From NCBI RefSeq assembly GCF_016741935.1, contig NZ_JAERRG010000003.1:248001-312000 (forward strand): 64,000 nt of DNA, read 5' to 3'. The position numbers and the translations under genes are program-made. The notes below the pieces were generated by a model. That model was not told the origin of the DNA. It made no database searches and worked only from the letters and a program-made list of their open reading frames with translations. Positions 17,139 through 25,592 of the stretch are shown here, piece after piece. The number at the start of each line of letters is the position of its first letter. Within the stretch, counting starts at the first letter, position 1. This DNA comes from Streptomyces endocoffeicus (lineage in GTDB: Bacteria; Actinomycetota; Actinomycetes; Streptomycetales; Streptomycetaceae).

Positions 17139-18469
17139 GCGTCGCCTCCGGTGGGTATACGGGCGCGGACCGAGAAGCCCCCGTCGGCGCGCGGGCCCGC
17201 GGTGAAGTCGCCGCCGAGCATTCTGACACGCTCGCGGAGCCCGCCCAGACCCCGGCCGCCGGATATATGGCGCGGTCCGGGCGCCGGGTGACGGCCGTCG
17301 CCGTGAGCGTCGCCGATGCCCTGGCGGCCGTGGTCGTCGGGACCGTCGTTGGCGACTTCGATGTCGACGTGTTCGTGGCCGTAGCCGACCGTGACGCGGG
17401 TGGGCCGCCCGGACGCGTACTTCACGGCGTTGGTGAGGGATTCCTGGACGAGCCGGTACACGGTCAGGTCCGCGCCGATCGGCAGCGGCAGCCGCTTGCC
17501 GTCCTCGATCAGGTCGACGGGCTGGCCGCCCCTGCGGGTCTGCTCGATCAGGTCACGCAGATCGCCGCGGGCAGGCGCGCGACTGTCGGGCGCCGACCCG
17601 TTCGGTGCCGACCCGTTCGCCGCGGACCCGCCTGACGCGGACCTGCCTGACGCGGACCTGCCTGGCGCCGACCCGCCCGGTGCCGACCCGTTCGCCGCGG
17701 ACTCGCCCGTGGCCTCCAGTACGCCCAGCAGATACCGCAGTTCGGCCAGTGCGCGCCGCCCGGTGCCGCTGATCGCGGTCAGCGCCTCGGTCACCCGCTC
17801 CGGAGAGGCCATGAGGAACGGCGCGGCGTCGGACTGCACTACCATCGCGGTCACATGGTGGGTCACCACATCGTGCAACTCCCGTGCCAGACGGCTTCGT
17901 TCGGCCGCCGTGGCGGCCAGCGCCACGAGCCGTCGCCGCTCGGCCTCGGCCGCCCGACGGCCCCGTACGACGGCGCCGCCACCCCAGACGGCGGCCAGTA
18001 CGAGCCCGATGACGACGTAGTCCTGCGGCGGCAGCGGCGCTCCGCGCGCGTGCAGGACGACGGACAGCGCGGCGTACGCCGCCACGGCGGGCATGACCAG
18101 CAGCCGCCGCCCGCGCTCCGCGTGCGCGCCCACCGAGTACAGCGCGAGGTAGAGCCCCATGCTGGCGAACGTCTGCGGCAGCCCCAGCGATTGGTGCACC
18201 CCGAAGGACAGGCCCACCAGCGTGAGACAGAGCGCGGGGCGGCGGGCGCGCACGGCCAGCGGCAGCGTCTGCCCCAGCGCCAGCAGCACCGCGAGCACGG
18301 GCGCGTGCCGGGTCGGCAGATCACCGAACCGGGCACCGACACCGGCCAGCGGCTCGGCGAAGGACAGCACGGTGAGCACGAACGCCAACTCCCGGTCCCG
18401 CGCGGCGCGCGGGCGCCCCTGCCACCACGCGGTCCCGGTGCGCCACCATCCGGCGCACACCGCCGCCAT
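17135..18469 (-). CDS. DesK-type sensor histidine kinase with a pentapeptide repeat
   Basis: A 444-aa membrane sensor kinase. About five or six N-terminal TM segments are followed by the HisKA_3 motif RLARELHDVVTHHVTAMVV and a C-terminal HATPase_c domain (NAVKYASG, GRGLGGLRERVRMLGG). Between the two catalytic regions lies a low-complexity insert of eight 5-residue units such as GSAPG and RSASG. ATG at 18469 is used here; a GTG at 18553 is an alternative that adds 28 residues. Paired with the response regulator. Confidence 0.86.
   Translation of the reverse strand: MAAVCAGWWRTGTAWWQGRPRAARDRELAFVLTVLSFAEPLAGVGARFGDLPTRHAPVLAVLLALGQTLPLAVRARRPALCLTLVGLSFGVHQSLGLPQTFASMGLYLALYSVGAHAERGRRLLVMPAVAAYAALSVVLHARGAPLPPQDYVVIGLVLAAVWGGGAVVRGRRAAEAERRRLVALAATAAERSRLARELHDVVTHHVTAMVVQSDAAPFLMASPERVTEALTAISGTGRRALAELRYLLGVLEATGESAANGSAPGGSAPGRSASGRSASGGSAANGSAPNGSAPDSRAPARGDLRDLIEQTRRGGQPVDLIEDGKRLPLPIGADLTVYRLVQESLTNAVKYASGRPTRVTVGYGHEHVDIEVANDGPDDHGRQGIGDAHGDGRHPAPGPRHISGGRGLGGLRERVRMLGGDFTAGPRADGGFSVRARIPTGGDA
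17590..17709. repeat. 15-bp tandem repeat, eight units, inside the kinase gene
   Basis: Eight contiguous imperfect 15-bp units (for example ACGCGGACCTGCCTG twice in a row at 17635-17664) encode Gly/Ser/Ala-rich pentapeptides in the linker between DHp and ATPase regions. The unit is a multiple of 3, so copy changes keep the frame. Confidence 0.85.
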
Positions 18470-18784
18470 GCGCGCGGCGCGGCGCGTCCCGGCCGTTTCG
18501 TCCGGTCCGGGCGACCGTGTGCTGTCGGTGCTCTCACGTCTCACGGATTTCACTGAGGTCCCAGGGATACGGCCGTGGCCCGGTACGGGCGGGCACGGGA
18601 GGGCGGGGCGGGTCTGCGCCCGCCGAACGTATCCGCGAACGCCGCCGCGGGCATCCCCCGCGAGTGGACTCCTGGGTGCCCCGCGCGGGGGACCCCGCCT
18701 CGGGAACTGTCCACGTGGCGGGGACGATCCGTGCCGGTCCCCGCTCGTAGCTTCCTCGCTGTGCCGAGCCGGAGCACATCCGCA

Positions 18785-18812
18785 CCGGTCCACGAGGGGC
18801 CGGTCCACGAGG
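18785..18812. repeat. 13-bp direct repeat CCGGTCCACGAGG, two copies
   Basis: Copies at 18785-18797 and 18800-18812 (15-bp period) lie directly before the CPBP protease start; the second copy runs into the GAGGAGG ribosome-binding site. Confidence 0.6.
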
Positions 18813-18820
18813 AGGACACC

Positions 18821-19768
18821 ATGTCGCAGCCGAACGAGCGGCCGGAACCGACGCCGTCACCGGAACCGATGCCACAACCCGAAATGCCGGCGCCGTCGGG
18901 GCGTGCGCCCGAACAGCGCACCCTCCGCAAGCCGCGTTCAGTGCGCTGGGAGTCCGCGTGGGTGCGGCTGCCGGTGCTGTTCGTACCGCTCCTGGCAGTG
19001 AACGGACTGACCACGCTGATCAACGGCGTGGCGGACGCGACCCCGGTGACCGGCCTGCTGTCGGGCGTGGCGACAGCGGGCCTCGCGCTCGGCGCGTACG
19101 TATGGCTGGTGCGGCGCCTGGAGAGCCGCCGGAACCCGGCCGAACTGCGGCCCGCGAACGCCCGATCGGAACTGCGCATCGGCGCGCTGCTCGGACTCGG
19201 GATGTTCTCGCTGGTGATCGCGGTGATCGCGATGGGCGGCGGCTACCACTTGGAGGGCTGGGGCACGTTCGGCGGGGCGCTCACGACACTGGGCCTGATG
19301 ACCTGCGTGGCGGTGACGGAGGAACTGGCCTTCCGCGGCGCGCTGTTCCGCGTCCTGGAGGAGAAGACCGGCACATGGGGAGCGCTGGCGGCGTCGGGCC
19401 TGCTGTTCGGGGCGCTGCACATGGTGAACCCGGACGCCACGGTGTGGGGCGGGCTGGCCATCGCGGTCGAGGCGGGCCTGCTGTTCGGCTCGGTCTACGC
19501 GGCGACCCGCTCCCTGTGGCTGCCGATCGGGCTGCACCTGGGGTGGAACATGGCGGAGGGCGGCGTCTTCGGCACCACCGTCTCCGGCTCCGACGCCAGC
19601 CATGGCAGCCTGTTCACCGCCTCGGTGAGCGGTCCCGAGGCGCTGACCGGCGGCGGGTTCGGGCCGGAGGCCAGCCTGGTGGCCATCGTGATCTGCCTGA
19701 TCCCCACGGCCCTGTTCCTCCGCGAAGCCAAGCGCCGGGACCGCTTCTACGCCCGGGCCGGCCGGTAG
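18821..19768 (+). CDS. CPBP-family intramembrane metalloprotease (Rce1/Abi-like)
   Basis: A 315-aa membrane protein. A Pro/Glu-rich cytosolic N-terminus of about 45 residues precedes seven or eight TM segments. The CPBP signature is present: EELAFRG at about 167-173 (EExxxR), a second-motif histidine in LFGALHMVN, and HLGWN near 240. Members are zinc-type proteases acting on prenylated or peptide substrates, or give bacteriocin self-immunity. ATG at 18821 has a strong GAGGAGG. Divergent from the two-component pair, which may regulate it. Confidence 0.86.
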   Translation: MSQPNERPEPTPSPEPMPQPEMPAPSGRAPEQRTLRKPRSVRWESAWVRLPVLFVPLLAVNGLTTLINGVADATPVTGLLSGVATAGLALGAYVWLVRRLESRRNPAELRPANARSELRIGALLGLGMFSLVIAVIAMGGGYHLEGWGTFGGALTTLGLMTCVAVTEELAFRGALFRVLEEKTGTWGALAASGLLFGALHMVNPDATVWGGLAIAVEAGLLFGSVYAATRSLWLPIGLHLGWNMAEGGVFGTTVSGSDASHGSLFTASVSGPEALTGGGFGPEASLVAIVICLIPTALFLREAKRRDRFYARAGR

Positions 19769-19779
19769 CCGGCCCGGGC
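19751..19779. terminator. Strong GC stem-loop at the end of the CPBP gene
   Basis: Perfect 11-bp inverted repeat (GCCCGGGCCGG / CCGGCCCGGGC) with a 7-nt loop that contains the TAG stop codon. It serves the CPBP gene and the convergent small gene. Confidence 0.7.
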
Positions 19780-19788
19780 GCGGGCGCG

Positions 19789-19941
19789 TCAGTTGAAGAG
19801 CACCATGTAGGACGAGGTGAGGCCCGAGGCCAGCCAGAACGATCCGCCGGCCATACCGACGATGATCAGTACTGCCAGCGCGCTGTCTATCTTTTCCACC
19901 AGCGGGGACGGAGGCCGGGGCTCCAGGTCATGTGAACTCAT
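19789..19941 (-). CDS. Small single-pass membrane protein (50 aa)
   Basis: A 50-aa protein with a charged N-terminus (MSSHDLEPRPPSPLVEKIDS) and one predicted TM helix (ALAVLIIVGMAGGSFWLASG). The frame opens upstream to 20022, but the ATG at 19941 gives the compact form. It has no recognised function. It is convergent with the CPBP gene. Confidence 0.6.
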   Translation of the reverse strand: MSSHDLEPRPPSPLVEKIDSALAVLIIVGMAGGSFWLASGLTSSYMVLFN

Positions 19942-20089
19942 CGGTCCAACATATGCCAAGAAGTGGGTGTGTGCGGCGGCCTGTCGAGGTTTCCGTGACA
20001 GCCGCCGCGGCGCGAGGCGCATACGTCGTTACCGGCACACGGAGGGGCGGTGTCATGGTCGCCGCTCCACGGCGGAGCGTTGAGCCGGT

Positions 20090-20563
20090 TCACCAGATGG
20101 GTCGAAGCGGTGGGATCGAGTCGCCGGCCATCGCGCGGACGATGGCGGCGAGCTCGGCTCGTGGAACCTCGAGACCGTCTTCATGGAGCCGCCTGGTCAG
20201 TTGGGACTCCAGTTCACGCAGGAGGCGTCCGGCGACGGAGAGGTGTTCCAGAGCCTTGCCGGTCAGCACGACGAGCCTTCGCCGACCTCCGGCCGGGTGC
20301 GGCCCGCGTTCGACATAGCCGCGTTTCTCCAGGTCGTCGACGATTTGGCCGGCGGCCTGCTTTGTGACGCCGAGCTGTTCGGCGAGCTCGCTCGTGGTCG
20401 CGCCCGGGCCGCGGAGCGCCTGGAACACCAGGCCGTGCACGGGGCGCAAGTCGGCGTAGCCGGCGGCATCGAGGCGGCCTACGAACTCGGACAGGACCAG
20501 TTGGAAGGCCATCCCCAGCAGGAAGGTCAACTCGGTGCGTTCGAGCGGGTCGTCGATCTCCAT
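20090..20563 (-). CDS. MarR-family transcriptional regulator
   Basis: A 157-aa MarR protein with the winged-helix core at about residues 50-100 (TTSELAEQLGVTKQAAGQIVDDLEKRGYV) and a DRR-like wing (PHPAGGRRRLVVLT). Divergent from the small cupin gene across a 49-bp perfect palindrome that is almost certainly its operator. Confidence 0.87.
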   Translation of the reverse strand: MEIDDPLERTELTFLLGMAFQLVLSEFVGRLDAAGYADLRPVHGLVFQALRGPGATTSELAEQLGVTKQAAGQIVDDLEKRGYVERGPHPAGGRRRLVVLTGKALEHLSVAGRLLRELESQLTRRLHEDGLEVPRAELAAIVRAMAGDSIPPLRPIW

Positions 20564-20579
20564 GGCTCATCTTGACACA

Positions 20580-20628
20580 CCTGTGGAAAGTGGCTTTACT
20601 CAGCGCGAGTAAAGCCACTTTCCACAGG
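20580..20628. promoter_or_regulatory. 49-bp perfect palindrome, MarR operator
   Basis: Arms 20580-20601 and 20607-20628 are exact 22-bp inverse complements around AGCGC; the core reads CTTTACTC...GAGTAAAG. The right arm runs into the AGGAGG ribosome-binding site of the cupin gene, so binding would block both promoters and, as RNA, the hairpin could sequester the cupin start. Confidence 0.8.
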
Positions 20629-20635
20629 AGGTGCC

Positions 20636-21010
20636 GTGTACGTCGTCGACGAGAGCGAGCAGCGGACGACCAGGACGCCCTCGGGCGCGATGTTCGGTTT
20701 GGCGGGTCCGAGCCAGGGCAGCGCGGAAGTCAGCACCTGGCGGGTGCGACTCGATGCCGATATGGCCACGCCCGTGCACATCATCGACCGGGAGCAGGTG
20801 TGGATGGCGGTGTCGGGCGAGTTCGAAGTCGTGGCGAACGGTGAGACGGAGCAGGTCAAGGCAGGTCAAGCGGTCATTCTGCCCGCGGGTGCGGTTCGGC
20901 GGCTGAAGGCCGTCGGCAGTCCGGCGGAGGCCTTTGTCGCCATGGGTGTGGGAGGCAAGGCGATGGTGCCGGGCAGTGAGGACAAGATTCCTCTTCCTTG
21001 GGCGGATTGA
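20636..21010 (+). CDS. Small cupin-fold protein
   Basis: A 124-aa single cupin domain with HIIDREQVWMAVSGEFEV and KAGQAVILPAGAVRRLKA as the two conserved cupin motifs. Metal ligands are incomplete: one His in HII, Glu/Gln nearby, and no His in the second motif, so it may be a binding or quorum-type cupin instead of a dioxygenase. GTG start at 20636 follows AGGAGG. Repressed in all likelihood by the divergent MarR gene. Confidence 0.82.
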   Translation: MYVVDESEQRTTRTPSGAMFGLAGPSQGSAEVSTWRVRLDADMATPVHIIDREQVWMAVSGEFEVVANGETEQVKAGQAVILPAGAVRRLKAVGSPAEAFVAMGVGGKAMVPGSEDKIPLPWAD

Positions 21011-21024
21011 TCCTCATCCTCGCG

Positions 21025-21070
21025 CGACGGGGCCACGGGGCGACGGGGCGACGGGGCGACGGGGCGACGG
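21025..21070. repeat. 8-bp tandem repeat (CGACGGGG)n
   Basis: Six units of 8 bp, the second with a CC-for-CG variant, lie between the cupin gene and a TetR gene. It is non-coding as far as I can see. Confidence 0.8.
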
Positions 21071-21136
21071 CCAAGGGTAGGCTCGGCCTCGGCCGCGTGG
21101 TCGGGAGCGCGGGGCGAACGGATGGCGAGGAGCGGG

Positions 21137-21799
21137 ATGGCTGTCACCGAACCGGGCGGACAGAACCGGGCCCGGGGCCGGCGTAACCCTGAGCAGGTGA
21201 GGGCAGACATCCTCGCCGTTGCCACGGCGGAGTTCGCGGAGCGGGGTCTCGAGGCCGCGAGTGTGAACGAGATCGCGGCCAAGACCGCCACGACCAAGCG
21301 GATGATCTACTACTACTTCACCAGCAAGGAAGGTCTGTACACGGCCGTGCTGGAGCGGTCGTACCGGCAGATGGCCGAGACGCTGCTGCGCGAAGTGGGG
21401 CCCGCGGATCTCGAGCCCGTCGCGGCGCTGCGGCGGCTCGCGGAGCGGACGTTCGATCACCACGACACGCATCGTGAGTACGTCCGGCTCGTGGTCGGCG
21501 AGAACATGTTGCGCGGGGCCTATATCCGGCGCTCGGGGGAGCTGCGCAAGCTCTGGGCCCCGATGCTCGACATCGTCGCCGACATCCTGCGCCGCGGCCG
21601 CGAAGAGGGAACGATCCGCGACGACGTCGATCCCATCGACGTCCAGGTCCTCATCAACAGCTTTTCGCTCTTCCGCATCACGAATCAGTACACCTTCGAC
21701 GCCCTGTACGACTACGCGCTCGACGGGCCCGAGGCCCGTGCGCATTTCCGCGGCATGATCGGTGATGTGGTGACACGCGCCTTCGCCGTCGCCCGCTAG
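21137..21799 (+). CDS. TetR-family regulator of the hydroaromatic-type operon
   Basis: A 220-aa TetR regulator with N-terminal HTH (ASVNEIAAKTATTKRMIYYYF near 40-60) and a C-terminal domain of the TetR_C type. ATG at 21137 has GAGGAG 6 nt upstream; an in-frame ATG at 21122 is possible. It lies upstream of, and in the same direction as, the MHS-transporter operon, with a hairpin terminator and a direct-repeat motif between them. Confidence 0.85.
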   Translation: MAVTEPGGQNRARGRRNPEQVRADILAVATAEFAERGLEAASVNEIAAKTATTKRMIYYYFTSKEGLYTAVLERSYRQMAETLLREVGPADLEPVAALRRLAERTFDHHDTHREYVRLVVGENMLRGAYIRRSGELRKLWAPMLDIVADILRRGREEGTIRDDVDPIDVQVLINSFSLFRITNQYTFDALYDYALDGPEARAHFRGMIGDVVTRAFAVAR

Positions 21800-21838
21800 C
21801 CGGACCCTCCGCAACCCTCCCCAACCCTCCGCAGGCCA

Positions 21839-21873
21839 CGGGCCCGCCACGCGCTCGGCGCATGGCGGGCCCG
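21839..21873 (+). terminator. Hairpin terminator after the TetR gene
   Basis: Perfect 11-bp stem (CGGGCCCGCCA / TGGCGGGCCCG) with a 13-nt loop, 40 bp past the TetR stop codon. Confidence 0.7.
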
Positions 21874-21888
21874 ACTCATGTGTGCCGC

Positions 21889-21925
21889 ATTTTGGTCCAG
21901 GGGGTTAACGAGATTTTGGTCCAGG
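21889..21925. promoter_or_regulatory. Direct-repeat operator, ATTTTGGTCCAGG twice
   Basis: Exact 13-bp copies at 21889-21901 and 21913-21925, with 24-bp spacing, sit between the TetR gene and the transporter operon. Each contains the near-palindrome TGGTCCA. This is a plausible TetR binding region. Confidence 0.55.
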
Positions 21926-22141
21926 TGGTACAAAGTTTATGTCCGGGCCCCGACGTACGTGGTCCAGACGCCGTACGACCACGTCATGAGCCTGCCTGCC
22001 GCGGTGGCAACCCGTCACAACCGCCCACGCCGCAGGCACTCCATCCCGCACGCATTCCATCCCGCACGCATTCCGTCCCTGACGCACGCTGCCGCCCTAC
22101 GGTGCCGCACGGAGGGGCGCACGCCCTGGAAAGGCCCAGCT

Positions 22142-23506
22142 ATGCCCCCTCCCGCCCCAGCCGGCGAGGCCACGTGGAACGAGGCCAAGGCCCGCCATGC
22201 CGCCCGTGCCAGCTTCCTCGGCAGCATGCTCGAGTACTACGACTTCTACGTCTACGGGTCGGCCGCGGCGCTGATCTTCAACGATGTGTTCTTCACCCGC
22301 GCCCACGGAGCCATCGGCACCCTGGCCTCGCTCGCCACCTTCGGCGTCGGCTACGTCGCGCGCCCGGTCGGGGGCATGGTGCTCGGCCACTTCGGGGACC
22401 GTGTCGGGCGCAAGAAGGTCATGCTCTTCACCCTCGTCCTCATGGGGGCGTCCACGTTCCTCATCGGGTGCCTGCCGTCCTACCGCAGCATGGGCATACT
22501 GGCCCCCGTGCTGCTGGTGCTGCTCCGGCTCGCCCAGGGATTCTCCGCCGGTGGCGAGCAGGCGGGCGCCAATTCGCTCACCCTGGAACACGCGCCACCG
22601 CACCGCCGCGCCTTCTACACCAGCTGGACTCTCACCGGGACCCAGGCGGGTTTCATCCTCGCGAGCCTGATGTTCCTGGCCGTCTCCACGCTCCCGGACC
22701 GGCAGCTCTTCGCCTGGGGCTGGCGCATCCCGTTCTGGGCCAGTGCCGTCGTGGTCGTGGTGGCCTACTGGGTGCGGCGGCGACTGGAGGAGCCCCAGGA
22801 GTTCCGGCAGAAGATGGAGCACGACCGGACCGCGCGATTGCCCGGGGTCGCCGTCCTGAGATCACAGCCGCGGGATGTGCTGCGGGTGGCGCTGTGCCAG
22901 TTCAATTCGGTCGGCGGCAGCATCTTCTCCGTTTTCGCCCTCGCCTACGCCACCGGGGACACCGTCGGGCTGTCGCGGACCACCATGCTGTGGGTGGCCA
23001 TCTTCGCCAACGCCTTCGCCTTGGTGTCGCAGCCGCTCCTCGCGCTGCTGGCGGACCGGATCGGCCGCAAGCCGGTGTTCATCGGCGGGGCACTCGGCTT
23101 CGCCGTGACCATGTTCCTGTATCTCCACGCCCTGTCCACCGCGAACATCCCGTACATCTACATCGCCGCGTTCCTCGTCACCTCCTGCTTCTTCAGCTGC
23201 CTGAACGCCACTTGGCCCTCGATGTACGGGGAGTGGTTCAGCACCCCGGTGCGCTACTCCGGAACGGCGATCGGCACACAGGTCGGTGTCGGCTTCGCGG
23301 GGTTCGCGCCCACCATCGCCTACGCGATTCTCGGTGACGGCCCCGGTGGCTGGATCCCGGTCGCCGTTCTCGTCGCCGTCGCCATGGGTATCGCCGCCGT
23401 CTCGTGTGCGACCGGCAGGGAGACGTACCGGACCCCGATGTCCGAGCTCGGGAAGCCGATGGAACCCGCGGCCGCGCACGTCCCGCAGCCGTCCGGCACC
23501 CGATAG
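22142..23506 (+). CDS. MFS transporter, MHS type (shikimate/quinate-like)
   Basis: A 454-aa 12-TM transporter. MHS-family hallmarks are FLGSMLEYYDFYVYGSAAAL in TM1, GHFGDRVGRKK, RLAQGFSAGGEQAG and LLADRIGRKP. The subgroup includes ShiA and other organic-acid/proton symporters. ATG at 22142 follows GGAAAGG. It heads a four-gene run with an oxidoreductase, a TIM-barrel protein and a type II dehydroquinase-like protein, which suggests import of quinate, shikimate or a related cyclitol. Confidence 0.87.
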   Translation: MPPPAPAGEATWNEAKARHAARASFLGSMLEYYDFYVYGSAAALIFNDVFFTRAHGAIGTLASLATFGVGYVARPVGGMVLGHFGDRVGRKKVMLFTLVLMGASTFLIGCLPSYRSMGILAPVLLVLLRLAQGFSAGGEQAGANSLTLEHAPPHRRAFYTSWTLTGTQAGFILASLMFLAVSTLPDRQLFAWGWRIPFWASAVVVVVAYWVRRRLEEPQEFRQKMEHDRTARLPGVAVLRSQPRDVLRVALCQFNSVGGSIFSVFALAYATGDTVGLSRTTMLWVAIFANAFALVSQPLLALLADRIGRKPVFIGGALGFAVTMFLYLHALSTANIPYIYIAAFLVTSCFFSCLNATWPSMYGEWFSTPVRYSGTAIGTQVGVGFAGFAPTIAYAILGDGPGGWIPVAVLVAVAMGIAAVSCATGRETYRTPMSELGKPMEPAAAHVPQPSGTR

Positions 23507-23564
23507 ACCCGGTGGATCCGGTAGACCCGGTAGACCCGGTGGACCCGGCAGACCCGAGAGACCG
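23502..23564. repeat. 9-bp tandem repeat (GGTAGACCC)n
   Basis: Seven contiguous 9-bp units with minor variants begin at the last codon of the transporter gene and run through the gap before the oxidoreductase gene. Each unit lacks an AT-rich or hairpin character. Confidence 0.85.
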
Positions 23565-23627
23565 CACCGCGCATCACACCTCGTCCCGCCCTGTGCGCCG
23601 GGACGGCCCCGAAAGGATCGAGACCAC

Positions 23628-24719
23628 ATGACCCGGAAAGTCCGCGTGGGCATCATCGGATGCGGCAAGATCGCGCTCAACCACGCGAAGGCGCTGCTCG
23701 CCAACGACCACGTCGAGCTCCTCGCCTGCTGCGACATCGACGGCACACGGGCGGCGGAATTCGCCCGCCGCTTCGGTATCCCGCATGCCTACGACGACGC
23801 CACCGACCTGATGCGCTCCGGCGTCGACACCGTCACCGTGTGCACCCCTCATCCCACCCACGAAGCCACCGTCGTCGCCGCGGCCCGTAATGGCCTCAAC
23901 GTCCTGTGCGAGAAACCGATCTCCGTTTCGCTCACCGAAGCGGACCACATGATCGCCGCCGCGGAATCCGCCGGTGTGACGTTCGGAGTCCTCTTCCAGC
24001 GGCGATTCTGGGAAGCCTCGCAACGAGCCCATGAGGCCGTACGGAACGGCCGTATCGGCACACCCGTCCTCGCGAGCGTCGCGCTCCGCCTCGGGCGCGA
24101 CGCCGCGTACTTCAACTCCGACCCGTGGCGGGGGACTTGGGATGCCGAAGGGGGTGGCGTACTCATCAATCAGGCCATCCACTACATCGATCTCCTGCAG
24201 TGGTGCGTGGGTTCGCCGGTCGTCCGGGTGAGCGGCAGCATCGCCACGCTCAAGCACAGCGACCACATCGAGGTCGAGGACACGGCCGTGGCCACCCTCG
24301 AATTCGCGAGCGGAGCCCTGGGCGTCATCCAGGCCGGCACCACCTTCGCACCCGGCCTCGGCACGCAGGTGCTGGTCACCGGGGACAACGGTGCCACCGT
24401 CAGCATCACCGAGTTCCCCGAAGGCGAACCGGCGTTCAACGACATCTGGACCGTCGCCGGAGAGGAGAGCTATCGGACCGTCCACTCCACCGAGATCGAC
24501 TCCGACCCGCCCCTGGCCACGATCCACGAGGGGCTGACGCCCTACCACGCCCGGCAGATAGACGACTTCGTCGACGCCGTCGTCCACGGCCGCGAACCGC
24601 TCGTCACCGGACGCGAAGCCAGGAAGGCCCTCGAGATCGTCCTCGCGGTCTACGAATCCGCCCGCACCGGCCGCCCCGTGCACCTCGGCACGGCCGACCT
24701 CGCGCAGGTCGCACCATGA
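23628..24719 (+). CDS. Gfo/Idh/MocA-family NAD(P)-dependent oxidoreductase
   Basis: A 363-aa dehydrogenase of the inositol/glucose-fructose family. Rossmann motif GIIGCGKIA at residues 8-16, the catalytic EKP at 95-97 (LCEKPISVS), and a C-terminal beta-sheet domain with the conserved NQAIHYIDLLQW segment supplying the catalytic histidine. Family members oxidise hydroxyls of sugars, inositols or cyclitols. ATG at 23628 is preceded by AAAGGA. It overlaps the next gene by 4 bp. In context it could replace the usual quinate/shikimate dehydrogenase. Confidence 0.88.
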   Translation: MTRKVRVGIIGCGKIALNHAKALLANDHVELLACCDIDGTRAAEFARRFGIPHAYDDATDLMRSGVDTVTVCTPHPTHEATVVAAARNGLNVLCEKPISVSLTEADHMIAAAESAGVTFGVLFQRRFWEASQRAHEAVRNGRIGTPVLASVALRLGRDAAYFNSDPWRGTWDAEGGGVLINQAIHYIDLLQWCVGSPVVRVSGSIATLKHSDHIEVEDTAVATLEFASGALGVIQAGTTFAPGLGTQVLVTGDNGATVSITEFPEGEPAFNDIWTVAGEESYRTVHSTEIDSDPPLATIHEGLTPYHARQIDDFVDAVVHGREPLVTGREARKALEIVLAVYESARTGRPVHLGTADLAQVAP

Positions 24720-25522
24720 CCCATGACCAACTGGCCCTGGGCGCCATGACCTTCCGCGGACGGGACTTCGAAGCCTCCCTGGACGCGGCACAGCGCAGCG
24801 GATTCCGCGCGATCGGCATCTCGGTGGCGCAGTGCGTGGCGTGCCTGGAACGCGGCATCCCACCCGAGGCCATGGCCGAAGCGCTCCGCGAGCGCGACCT
24901 GCGAGTGGCGGAACTCGAACTGATCCGCCTCGGTGAACGCGGCATGGCCGGGCACCTCAACGCGCTCGTTCTCGACCTGATCGGCATTCTGCGCCCGGAC
25001 CGCGTCCACGTGGCCGCGTTCTCGGGGACGGTGGAGGAGGTGAAGCGGGAGTTCGCCACCCTGTGCGAGCAGATCACCGCCACCGACGTCGCGTTCGAGT
25101 TCATGCCCTACAGCATTGTCCGCGACGTGGCCACCGCCGTGGACCTCGTACGTACCGCCGCGTCCCCGAGGGCGAAGCTGGTGCTCGATGTGGTGCACTT
25201 CTTCCGCTCGGGCGCGGACGTCGCCGAACTCACCCCCGACCTCCTCGCCCTGACCGCGGGCCTCCAGCTGTCCGATCTCGTCCCCAGGCCCGGTGTGGAC
25301 CTGGCCTACGAATCCCGGCACTTGAGGACGTTCCCGGGGGACGGCGTCCTGCCGCTGGCCGACTTCCTGCGCGCCGTGCTCACGGCCACCGGCGGCACGC
25401 CTCCGCCCGTCACGATCGAACCCGTTTCGGACGCCCTGGAAACACTGCCCGTGGCATGGGTCGCCGAGCGCGCCATGCAGTCGACCGCGCGTCTGCTCAC
25501 GGAGGCGGGCCGACCGCGATAG
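24716..25522 (+). CDS. Sugar phosphate isomerase/epimerase-like TIM-barrel protein
   Basis: A 268-aa AP-endonuclease-2-type TIM barrel. Hints of the metal-binding barrel are VAFEFMPYS (Glu), LVLDVVHFFRSG (Asp/His) and a late TIEPVSD (Glu). The fold covers sugar epimerases and also 3-dehydroshikimate dehydratases (AsbF/QuiC-like), and the neighbouring dehydroquinase makes the second reading attractive. ATG overlaps the oxidoreductase stop as ATGA. The exact reaction is not resolvable from sequence alone. Confidence 0.82.
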   Translation: MTHDQLALGAMTFRGRDFEASLDAAQRSGFRAIGISVAQCVACLERGIPPEAMAEALRERDLRVAELELIRLGERGMAGHLNALVLDLIGILRPDRVHVAAFSGTVEEVKREFATLCEQITATDVAFEFMPYSIVRDVATAVDLVRTAASPRAKLVLDVVHFFRSGADVAELTPDLLALTAGLQLSDLVPRPGVDLAYESRHLRTFPGDGVLPLADFLRAVLTATGGTPPPVTIEPVSDALETLPVAWVAERAMQSTARLLTEAGRPR

Positions 25523-25592
25523 CCCATCCACGACCGCGACCGCGACCATGACCGCCCCTCCCGCTTCCCCCTTTCCCACGACGGAGAACACG

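Larger units (their letters stand above)
21800..22141. other. Intergenic region before the MHS transporter operon
   Basis: 342 bp without a convincing gene: contains a hairpin terminator, two TTTTGGTCCAGG repeats and short CCCTCCGCA-type repeats. An open frame runs through it into the transporter but is Pro/Arg-rich. Confidence 0.5.

Noticed and set aside
21025..21070. CRISPR or origin iteron array
   Set aside because: Eight-bp GC-only units without spacers and no replication gene nearby.
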